Positions 1 through 4,039 of a stretch of 5,282 nucleotides of DNA are shown piece by piece; the first letter of the stretch is position 1; each line of letters starts with the position of its first letter. The stretch covers positions 138 to 5,419 of the forward strand of contig DCTG01000013.1 in assembly GCA_002329245.1 (NCBI GenBank), read 5' to 3'. A program made the position numbers and the translations under genes. Below the pieces are notes generated by a model. The model did not search any database and had not been told where the DNA came from. It saw nothing but the letters and a program-made list of their open reading frames with translations. Origin of the DNA: Clostridiales bacterium UBA1446 (GTDB lineage Bacteria > Bacillota > Clostridia > Oscillospirales > Oscillospiraceae).

Positions 1-1272
1 GTTGCCGAGGTGGTCGATATCGTCCGCCGACGCGATGCCCGCCGCCAGGCAGTTGAGATAATTGATGGACGCCAAAATATCGTCCGGGATAATATGTTTG
101 GGAATCAGATCGTCGATCCGCTCCATTACCGCAGCCTTAAGCTCTTCCCCGCTGTATTTCTGCAGCAGTTCCTGAAGAACAGGCTGATAAACCTTTTCCG
201 TAATCCCGAGTTCCTCGGGATCGAAATCCACGAACCGGGACATGAGCACCATTTTATTGGAGAAAACCTTAACAAGCTTGCCTTCCACGGCGACCACGGC
301 TTCGGTGACGCCTCTGTCGTCCAATTCGTGTGCCCGCTCGCGGGTCAAAACCTCTCCCGCCTCGGCTATGATTTCGCCCGTGACGGGATCCGCAACCGGG
401 AAGACAAGCTCCTGGTTAACCAGCCGCTGCCACAGGGAAAGCTTCTTATTGAATTTATACCGGCCGACCGCGGAAAGATCGTAGCGCCGGGGGTCGAAAA
501 ACAGCCCGTGGATCAGGGATTCCGCCGAATCTAACGTGGGAGGCTCGCCGGGGCGCAGCTTGCGGTAAATTTCAAGCATGGCCTCCTCATAGGTCTTGCA
601 GGTATCCTTTTCCAGAGTGGCGACAATTCTGGTGTCTTCGCCGAACCGGTCGAGAATCAGGGCGTCGCTGTGCAGGCCGACGGCACGGATCAGGCAGGTG
701 ACGGGGAGCTTCCGGTTTTTGTCAATCCGGACATAAAACACGTCGGAAAGGTCGGTTTCATACTCCAGCCACGCGCCGCGGTAAGGAATGACGGTTGCGC
801 CGTAAATCATTCCGTCGGTCTTGTCCGCCTTTTTGTCGAAGTAGACGCCGGGAGAGCGGACAATCTGGGAAACGATGACGCGCTCCGCTCCGTTTATGAT
901 AAAAGTACCGGCCTTTGTCATCAGCGGGAAATCGCCCATGAAGATTTCCTGCTCCTTGATTTCTTCCGTCTCCTTATTCCGCAGGCGAACCCGAACCTTG
1001 ATGGGCGCGGCATAGGTAGCGTCCCGCGACTTGCACTCCTCCACGGTGTATTTCGGCTTTTCATCCATGGAGTAGTCGATAAAGGTAAGCTCCAAATTGC
1101 CGGCATAGTCGGTAATCGCGCCGACGTCCTTGAATACCTCGCGCAGGCCGGTCTTCAAAAACCACTGATAGGAGTCCTTCTGCACCTCTAAGAGATTCGG
1201 CATTTCCAAAATCTCATCGTGATGGGAAAAGCTCTTTCTCAGTGTGTTTCCGTAATAGACATCCTTAACCAT
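1..1272 (-). CDS. rpoB: RNA polymerase beta subunit, N-terminal 424 codons (partial at window edge)
   Basis: The minus strand is open from ATG at 1272 to position 1 and continues off the window. RpoB is the beta subunit of DNA-directed RNA polymerase; with beta' it forms the catalytic core, and it is the rifampicin target. The translation begins MVKDVYYGNTLRKSF and carries family hallmarks: residues 21-32 (ILEMPNLLEVQK), the protrusion block 122-145 with INGAERVIVSQ and VRSPGVYF, the block 226-246 with LRPGEPP, DPRRYDLSAVGRYK at 260-273, and DDIDHLGN at 417-424. The last block lies just before the rifampicin-binding region, which is outside the window. An in-frame TGA lies 9 nt before the ATG, so no earlier start in this frame is possible. 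The ribosome site is weak: GGAG at 1287-1290 sits 14 nt from the ATG. The upstream neighbour is upp behind a terminator, not rplL. The identification is certain; the start is likely. Confidence 0.98.
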   Translation of the reverse strand, partial: MVKDVYYGNTLRKSFSHHDEILEMPNLLEVQKDSYQWFLKTGLREVFKDVGAITDYAGNLELTFIDYSMDEKPKYTVEECKSRDATYAAPIKVRVRLRNKETEEIKEQEIFMGDFPLMTKAGTFIINGAERVIVSQIVRSPGVYFDKKADKTDGMIYGATVIPYRGAWLEYETDLSDVFYVRIDKNRKLPVTCLIRAVGLHSDALILDRFGEDTRIVATLEKDTCKTYEEAMLEIYRKLRPGEPPTLDSAESLIHGLFFDPRRYDLSAVGRYKFNKKLSLWQRLVNQELVFPVADPVTGEIIAEAGEVLTRERAHELDDRGVTEAVVAVEGKLVKVFSNKMVLMSRFVDFDPEELGITEKVYQPVLQELLQKYSGEELKAAVMERIDDLIPKHIIPDDILASINYLNCLAAGIASADDIDHLGN

Positions 1273-1281
1273 AAGCTCAAG

Positions 1282-1305
1282 TCACGCTCCGTTTTCAGTA
1301 TTCAT
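1282..1305 (-). other. Seven-codon leader ORF in front of rpoB
   Basis: An ATG at 1305 opens a reading frame coding MNTENGA that ends in TGA at 1282, 9 nt before the rpoB ATG and in the same frame. A GGAG motif lies about 6 nt upstream of this ATG. The rpoB start itself has only a distant GGAG, which lies inside this mini-ORF. Translation of the mini-ORF could therefore feed ribosomes to rpoB by reinitiation. The ORF is so short that chance is a real alternative, and no peptide function is claimed. Confidence 0.25.
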
Positions 1306-1341
1306 GTCCGGCTCCGTCTCCGCCGGGCGCGGGAAGTTTCC

Positions 1342-1358
1342 AAAAAAGCGGCAGCCGC
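1342..1358 (-). promoter_or_regulatory. Weak hairpin plus U6 in the rpoB leader, possible attenuator
   Basis: Read on the minus strand, GCGG-CTG-CCGC is followed directly by six T residues (1347-1342), about 70 nt before the rpoB start. The stem is only 4 bp. An alternative pairing uses a GCGGC about 20 nt upstream (near 1372-1378) with the same GCCGC. The form is that of a weak intrinsic terminator within the leader, but the stem is too short to claim it works. Confidence 0.2.
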
Positions 1359-1402
1359 AAATGATACACACGGCCGCGTTGATAATTTGTAATCCGCTTC
1401 TC

Positions 1403-1431
1403 TTGCAAATCTTACAACAGAATGCTATATT
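1403..1431 (+). promoter_or_regulatory. Candidate plus-strand promoter inside the rpoB leader
   Basis: TTGCAA at 1403-1408 (4 of 6 to TTGACA), a 17-nt spacer, and TATATT at 1426-1431 (5 of 6 to TATAAT) preceded by TGC, giving an extended -10. The expected transcription start is near 1438, pointing right, away from rpoB coding sequence and against the rpoB promoter. No plus-strand gene follows, so the product would be non-coding. AT-rich intergenic DNA produces such matches by chance, hence the modest confidence. Confidence 0.4.
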
Positions 1432-1482
1432 CTTATCGTGGGTGAGTAGCCAAAAAAAGAAAAAATCGTATAAAATCAGCTT

Positions 1483-1512
1483 AGTATATCATACGAGTGT
1501 TCGCCAAGTCAA
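1483..1512 (-). promoter_or_regulatory. rpoB promoter
   Basis: On the minus strand TTGACT (1512-1507; 5 of 6 to consensus) is followed by an 18-nt spacer and TATACT (1488-1483; 5 of 6), with TGA directly before it forming an extended -10. The expected start is near 1476, giving an rpoB leader of about 204 nt. It lies just downstream, in the sense of rpoB transcription, of the terminator hairpin at 1527-1548, so rpoB appears to be an independent transcription unit. Confidence 0.75.
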
Positions 1513-1524
1513 GTTATTTTTTGT

Positions 1525-1557
1525 AAAAAGCCGGGAACTCCCGGCTTTCATTTTTTT
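1525..1557. terminator. Bidirectional intrinsic terminator upstream of rpoB
   Basis: AAAGCCGGG (1527-1535), loop AACT, CCCGGCTTT (1540-1548): a perfect 9-bp stem. On the plus strand it is followed by CA and seven T residues; on the minus strand the hairpin ends in five T residues. It would stop leftward read-through from upp before the rpoB promoter and could also end a rightward transcript. The plus-strand U-run is the better one. Confidence 0.7.
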
Positions 1558-1574
1558 ACCCTCTGTCGCAAAGG

Positions 1575-1612
1575 ACCCGGCAAGCGGAAAAACCGCTTGT
1601 CGGGTTTATTTT
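1575..1612 (+). terminator. Plus-strand intrinsic terminator with no gene in front of it
   Basis: ACCCGGCAAGCGG (1575-1587), loop AAAAA, CCGCTTGTCGGGT (1593-1605): a 13-bp stem with one G-U pair, followed by TTATTTTG. On the minus strand the hairpin is followed by CCTTTGCG, so the T-run is present only in the plus direction. All genes to its left are on the minus strand, so any rightward transcript it ends is antisense or non-coding. Confidence 0.65.
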
Positions 1613-1738
1613 GCCTTTTCCCCTTTCGGGTGGCTTTGACGATAGAATGCGACGCGGCGCGCCGAGGTCGTCTCGCCCCACAAACGCGTTAAGTGCGGAA
1701 GCCTCTTCAATAAAGATGGAAACGAAGAAAAAACGAAG

Positions 1739-1787
1739 GAAACGGCGGCCCGCTGAGGGCAGCGGGCCCTACCCGCGCTATGTTTGG
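1739..1787 (+). repeat. Dispersed hairpin repeat, copy 1
   Basis: The unit begins GAAACGGCGG and ends ATGTTTGG. It contains a perfect 8-bp stem GGCCCGCT (1747-1754) and AGCGGGCC (1761-1768) with loop GAGGGC. A second copy at 5229-5282 has the same start, the same CCGCTGAGGGC core, CTAC, and the same ATGTTTGG end, on the same strand. Similarity may extend upstream into a purine-rich arm from 1718. Neither copy codes for anything. The form resembles the short GC-rich intergenic hairpin repeats (REP- or MITE-like) that I recall from Oscillospiraceae genomes; that link is from memory. Confidence 0.75.
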
Positions 1788-1795
1788 ATAAAAGA

Positions 1796-1826
1796 ACGTC
1801 TCCTATTCTTTCATAGGTTGGGACGT
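1796..1826. repeat. Imperfect inverted repeat beside the hairpin repeat
   Basis: ACGTC (1796-1800) and CCTAT (1802-1806) pair with ATAGG (1813-1817) and GACGT (1822-1826), with a TCTTTC loop and an asymmetric internal loop. It lies 8 nt beyond the ATGTTTGG end of repeat copy 1 and could be part of the same element. The window ends too soon after copy 2 to test this. There is no T-run, so it is not a terminator. Confidence 0.4.
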
Positions 1827-1853
1827 GGGGAAAGGCCGCATGAAACAGGAAAC

Positions 1854-1882
1854 AAAAAAGCATGGCGGCGGCCATGCTTTTT
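1854..1882 (-). terminator. upp terminator (also symmetric on the plus strand)
   Basis: GCATGGC (1860-1866), loop GGCG, GCCATGC (1871-1877), extended by A/T pairs to a stem of about 12 bp. On the minus strand it ends in six T residues (1859-1854). It lies 28 nt after the upp stop and is the natural 3' end of the leftward tsaE-tsaB-upp transcript. The plus strand also has TTTTT after the stem, so it may work in both directions. Confidence 0.85.
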
Positions 1883-1910
1883 ATTTTTATCAACGGCTGA
1901 CGGAAAGCCT

Positions 1911-2540
1911 TTATTTTGTTCCGAAGATCCGGTCGCCGGCGTCGCCGAGGCCGGGCACGATGTATCCGTGCTCGTTTAGGCGTTCGTCCACGGCCGCGCA
2001 GTAGATGTCCACGTCGGGATGATCCGCCAGCACGCGGGAAATGCCCTCCGGCGCCGCGATGATGTTCATGAGCTTAATGCTCTTGCATTCATACCCCTTG
2101 ATAAACTGGATCGCGGCGGAAGCGGAACCGCCCGTGGCTAACATCGGGTCTAAGATCATGACGATTCGCTCGGAAATATCCGACGGCATCTTGCAGTAGT
2201 ATTCCACCGGGTTGAGCGTTTCCGGATCCCGGTAAAGACCGATGTGTCCCACTTTGGCGGAGGGAATGAGCGCAAGCACGCCGTCCACCATGCCAAGTCC
2301 GGCCCGCAGAATCGGGACGATCGCAAGTTTCTTCCCGGAAAGCACCTTGACTTTCGCCGGGGCAACCGGCGTCTCGACCTGCGCTTCTTCCAGCGGCAGG
2401 TTCCGGGTTGCCTCATAGCACATCAGTGTGGCGATTTCCGAAACGATTTGACGAAAATCCTTTACGCCCGTGTTTTTGTCCCGCAGAATGGAAAGCTTGT
2501 GCTGGAGCAGCGGATGATCCAATACGTGTACATGATCCAT
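1911..2540 (-). CDS. upp: Uracil phosphoribosyltransferase
   Basis: This cytoplasmic salvage enzyme joins uracil to PRPP to give UMP and pyrophosphate. The 209-residue product matches the usual Bacillus-type length. The PRPP loop [10 protein letters not shown] is at residues 131-140, the conserved [20 protein letters not shown] block at 68-87, GLYRDPETL at 101-109, and the uracil-binding C-terminal motif [13 protein letters not shown] at 192-204, ending FGTK. I chose the ATG at 2540: it lies 10 nt from an AAGGGGG ribosome site and makes [15 protein letters not shown] align without gaps to the known Bacillus N-terminus. A TTG at 2546 is in frame but only 4 nt from the site. The gene lies 88 nt after tsaB with no clear promoter between, so it may be the last gene of that operon. 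No PyrR-type leader was seen. Confidence 0.97.
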   Translation of the reverse strand: MDHVHVLDHPLLQHKLSILRDKNTGVKDFRQIVSEIATLMCYEATRNLPLEEAQVETPVAPAKVKVLSGKKLAIVPILRAGLGMVDGVLALIPSAKVGHIGLYRDPETLNPVEYYCKMPSDISERIVMILDPMLATGGSASAAIQFIKGYECKSIKLMNIIAAPEGISRVLADHPDVDIYCAAVDERLNEHGYIVPGLGDAGDRIFGTK

Positions 2541-2550
2541 TTTCAAGTGT

Positions 2551-2557
2551 CCCCCTT
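2551..2557 (-). promoter_or_regulatory. Ribosome binding site of upp
   Basis: AAGGGGG on the minus strand, one mismatch from AAGGAGG, 10 nt before the ATG at 2540 and 4 nt before the alternative TTG at 2546. The spacing favours the ATG. Confidence 0.65.
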
Positions 2558-2628
2558 GTTATCAAAAGCGTATAAGCCGAAGACCGGGAAGGAAAACGAA
2601 AAAGCGCAAGTTCAGAACGCGGAACGGA

Positions 2629-3336
2629 TCAGGGGTCTTCTCCCCTTGCCTTAAGACGTTCCCTTACCGCCTGCGGCAGACGGAGATATGCCGCTGTAAG
2701 CTCCGACGCAGAAACCGTCTGTCCGTCAACGGCCTTTCCATATGCAGCACGGGCAACGCCCCAGGCGCTTTGAAGCAGCAGATGGGGCGGCGCGAGCATC
2801 GCTTCCACGCCTTGTTCCTTCAAATAATTATAACATAACCCGGCACCGTCTCCAATAAGAATTTTCGGTTTTTTCAGATTTGCAAGCTCAAGGGATAAGG
2901 CATCGAGGCCAATCGCGCGGTCGGGAGAAAGACGGGAAAGCCGGCCGCCTTCCGCCTCGAAGAGAGCGTTATATACCTGGCTGCGCCGCGCGTCCATGAC
3001 CGGGCAGAGAATGGCGCTCAAATGGGAAAGCTGATGCGCCATGGCCTCAAGCGTCGAAACGCCGCAGCAGGGTTTTTTCTCCGGCCACGCCAGTCCCTTC
3101 GCGGCGGCAATCCCGATGCGCAGCCCGGTGAAGGAACCCGGCCCCGCCGCCACGGCGATAAGATCCACTCCGGAAAGCGTCATATCGCAATTGCGCAGCA
3201 TGGACTCCACAAGCGGCATCAGCGTCCTGCTGTGCGTCTTTCCGCTGTTTTGAAAGTATTGAGCCACAAGCTTCTCATCCTCGCACAGCGCCACGGAAGC
3301 CGCGGCGGCCGAGCTCTCAAGCGCCAAAATCCGCAA
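2629..3336 (-). CDS. tsaB: tRNA t6A biosynthesis protein TsaB (YeaZ)
   Basis: TsaB is a non-catalytic ASKHA-fold partner of TsaD. With TsaD and TsaE it transfers the threonylcarbamoyl group from TC-AMP (made by TsaC/TsaC2) to A37 of tRNAs reading ANN codons. The 235-residue product shows the family start MRILALESSAAAASVAL (1-17), KTHSRTLMP (33-41), the signature GPGSFTGLRIG (65-75), PVMDARRSQVY (112-122) and the C-terminal AYLRLPQA (216-223). The start is a TTG at 3336, supported by AAGGAG at 3351-3346 with a 9-nt spacer and by alignment to the family N-terminus. It overlaps the end of tsaE by 20 nt, which implies coupled translation. No rimI or tsaD follows; the next gene is upp. Confidence 0.95.
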   Translation of the reverse strand: MRILALESSAAAASVALCEDEKLVAQYFQNSGKTHSRTLMPLVESMLRNCDMTLSGVDLIAVAAGPGSFTGLRIGIAAAKGLAWPEKKPCCGVSTLEAMAHQLSHLSAILCPVMDARRSQVYNALFEAEGGRLSRLSPDRAIGLDALSLELANLKKPKILIGDGAGLCYNYLKEQGVEAMLAPPHLLLQSAWGVARAAYGKAVDGQTVSASELTAAYLRLPQAVRERLKARGEDP

Positions 3337-3757
3337 GTTCCTCCACTCCTTCTATCAGAATATGGCGCTGCTCCGGCCCGCAGCCGCGCCGGATCGTCAC
3401 ATGCACCGCCCCGTTCTCCAGAACCTCGGGCGCCCGTTCGCTCCACTCCACGGCGCAGACGCCGCCCCGCTCCAAATAGTCGTCCCAGCCGATATCGAAC
3501 AGCTCGTCCCCGCCGTTTAAGCGGTAGAGATCGAAGTGAAAGAGGGGCAGATTTCCCTCGTATTCGTTTACAATGGTAAACGTCGGGCTGGTTACCCGGT
3601 CTTTGACTCCCAAGCCGCGGGCCAAACCGCGGATGAACGCCGTTTTCCCCGCGCCCAAGTCTCCGTTCAGTGCCACAACCGCGCCCGCTTTCAGAAAACG
3701 GGCCAGCCGCTCCCCAATCTTCTCGGTTTCCGCCTCGCTGCGGGACAGATATTCCAT
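3317..3757 (-). CDS. tsaE: tRNA t6A biosynthesis ATPase TsaE (YjeE)
   Basis: TsaE is a P-loop ATPase that resets the TsaB-TsaD complex during t6A37 synthesis in the cytoplasm. The 146-residue product is of usual family length. It has Walker A GDLGAGKT (32-39), the TSPTF switch motif (56-60), HFDLYRL (74-80) and VEWSE (103-107) in the order expected for the family. The frame is open back to 3877, but the ATG at 3757 is preceded by AAAGGAG with a 9-nt spacer and gives the canonical short N-terminus; the extra 40 codons would translate a GC hairpin and the leader. The gene overlaps tsaB by 20 nt. It is transcribed from a promoter at 3904-3932 through a leader of about 140 nt. Confidence 0.95.
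   Translation of the reverse strand: MEYLSRSEAETEKIGERLARFLKAGAVVALNGDLGAGKTAFIRGLARGLGVKDRVTSPTFTIVNEYEGNLPLFHFDLYRLNGGDELFDIGWDDYLERGGVCAVEWSERAPEVLENGAVHVTIRRGCGPEQRHILIEGVEELADFGA
3346..3351 (-). promoter_or_regulatory. Ribosome binding site that fixes the TTG start of tsaB
   Basis: AAGGAG lies inside the tsaE coding sequence, 9 nt before the TTG at 3336. A nearer GGAGG (3 nt from the TTG) is too close to be the main site. No ATG is available at the family N-terminus. Confidence 0.6.
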
Positions 3758-3766
3758 AGAACGAAT

Positions 3767-3773
3767 CTCCTTT
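3767..3773 (-). promoter_or_regulatory. Ribosome binding site that fixes the tsaE start
   Basis: AAAGGAG on the minus strand, 9 nt before the ATG at 3757. It rules in this start over the longer open frame reaching 3877. Confidence 0.85.
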
Positions 3774-3802
3774 GCCGTATCTGCGGCTGTGCCTTCCGGC
3801 AA

Positions 3803-3851
3803 CAATAGGTATTGCCATGCGGCGCGTCCCCGCGCCGCGGCTTTTTTATTG
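3803..3851 (+). terminator. Long GC-rich hairpin with T6 in the tsaE leader, terminator-like on the plus strand
   Basis: GCGGCGCG (3819-3826), loop TCCC, CGCGCCGC (3831-3838) is a perfect 8-bp stem. It is extended by GCC (3814-3816) with GGC (3839-3841) across an AT bulge, and bounded by CAATA (3803-3807) and TATTG (3847-3851). Six T residues follow at 3842-3847 on the plus strand only. No plus-strand gene lies to its left, so a terminator here would act on antisense RNA from the tsaE-tsaB side. On the minus strand it is a strong hairpin in the tsaE 5' leader with no U-run after it. Its direction of use is uncertain. Confidence 0.45.
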
Positions 3852-3883
3852 TAAACGCGTGCCCCCGGAGGGAGCACATGCGC

Positions 3884-3911
3884 GATATCATATCCAATTG
3901 GGTATTATATC
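3884..3911. promoter_or_regulatory. 28-bp dyad over the tsaE -10 and start site, candidate operator
   Basis: GATATCATATCC (3884-3895), centre AATT, GGGTATTATATC (3900-3911). Ten of twelve arm positions pair and the centre is itself symmetric. The right arm contains the whole -10 hexamer of the leftward tsaE promoter, and the dyad centre falls on the predicted start near 3897. A repressor bound here would block the promoter. I do not recognise the motif as a LexA, CIRCE, Rex, Fur or CtsR box. AT-rich promoter DNA can be symmetric by chance. Confidence 0.45.
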
Positions 3912-3932
3912 ATAACTTTCTCCCACGGGCAA
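3904..3932 (-). promoter_or_regulatory. Promoter of the tsaE-tsaB(-upp) operon
   Basis: On the minus strand TTGCCC (3932-3927; 4 of 6) is followed by a 17-nt spacer and a perfect TATAAT (3909-3904), preceded by TGA for an extended -10. The expected start is near 3897. Its -35 lies 36 bp from the -35 of the opposing rodA promoter. Confidence 0.7.
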
Positions 3933-3941
3933 AAAATAAAA

Positions 3942-3957
3942 GCGCGAGCCGCCGCGC
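3942..3957. repeat. Short GC inverted repeat between the divergent promoters
   Basis: GCGCG (3942-3946), six bases, CGCGC (3953-3957). Its centre lies about 1 bp from the midpoint between the two -35 hexamers (3932 and 3969). It could be a shared protein site, but 5-bp GC arms occur easily by chance. Confidence 0.25.
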
Positions 3958-3968
3958 CTCAAAATCTG

Positions 3969-3997
3969 TTTACGAACCCCGTTTCTGGTGTTACAAT
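3969..3997 (+). promoter_or_regulatory. rodA promoter
   Basis: TTTACG at 3969-3974 (4 of 6), a 17-nt spacer, and TACAAT at 3992-3997 (5 of 6) with TGT directly before it as an extended -10. The predicted start near 4004 gives a short leader of about 36 nt carrying the rodA ribosome site. Confidence 0.6.
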
Positions 3998-4025
3998 AAA
4001 GCGGATATCAGCAAAGGCCTGGGGG

Positions 4026-4032
4026 AAGGAGG
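4026..4032 (+). promoter_or_regulatory. Ribosome binding site that fixes the GTG start of rodA
   Basis: A perfect AAGGAGG, 7 nt before the GTG at 4040. The open frame extends back to 3812, but that part runs through the promoter and hairpin region. Confidence 0.9.
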
Positions 4033-4039
4033 AAACAGG

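Larger units (their letters stand above)
1438..1557 (+). ncRNA. Candidate small plus-strand RNA, antisense at its 5' end to the rpoB leader
   Basis: This is an inferred transcript of about 120 nt. It would run from the promoter candidate at 1403-1431 to the hairpin at 1527-1548, which is followed on the plus strand by CA and seven T residues. If that terminator leaks, the stronger hairpin at 1575-1605 would end it about 55 nt later. The first 39 nt or so would be complementary to the 5' end of the rpoB mRNA, whose start is predicted near 1476. Inside lies a TCGTAT...ATACGA inverted repeat (1466-1471 and 1491-1496). There is no credible ORF. No known RNA family was recognised; the existence of the RNA rests only on promoter and terminator signals. 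Confidence 0.25.
1273..1910. other. 638-bp intergenic region between rpoB and upp
   Basis: No convincing protein gene was found on either strand. From left to right it holds the rpoB leader with its mini-ORF and weak hairpin, a plus-strand promoter candidate, the rpoB promoter, a bidirectional terminator, and a plus-strand terminator. Next are a GC palindrome CGGCGCGCCG at 1655-1664 inside a longer imperfect stem (1649-1671), a purine-rich stretch (about 1715-1740), one copy of a hairpin repeat, an imperfect hairpin at 1796-1826, and the upp terminator. I see no further function in 1613-1738. Confidence 0.7.

Noticed and set aside
94..101. ATGTTTGG, the end motif of the hairpin repeat, inside rpoB
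   Set aside because: It lies in a conserved coding stretch and has no hairpin or other repeat parts nearby.
10..1191. Long plus-strand ORFs across the left end
   Set aside because: They are antisense shadows of rpoB, whose minus-strand frame gives an unmistakable beta-subunit sequence.
1613..1738. Hidden structured RNA between the plus terminator and repeat copy 1
   Set aside because: Only one GC palindrome (1655-1664) in an imperfect stem; no promoter on either strand and no match to 6S, SRP, tmRNA or RNase P features.
1606..1893. Minus-strand ORF of 95 codons between rpoB and upp
   Set aside because: It begins within the upp terminator, runs through the repeat hairpin, has no ribosome site, and shows no protein-like pattern.
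1611..1979. Plus-strand ORF of 122 codons over the repeat and upp 3' end
   Set aside because: It covers terminators and the antisense of upp, and its Lys/Arg-rich middle simply translates the purine-rich tract.
2541..2546. TTG start two codons earlier for upp
   Set aside because: It is only 4 nt from the ribosome site, and the ATG aligns exactly to the known family N-terminus.
2557..2628. PyrR attenuator or T-box in front of upp
   Set aside because: The gap is short, with no PyrR-binding consensus, no T-box motif and no terminator hairpin.
3758..3877. N-terminal extension of tsaE by 40 codons
   Set aside because: The ATG at 3757 has a strong, well-spaced ribosome site and the family N-terminus; the extension would translate the leader hairpin.
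3812..4039. N-terminal extension of rodA by 76 codons
   Set aside because: It spans the divergent promoter region; GTG at 4040 has a perfect AAGGAGG and gives a normal RodA length.
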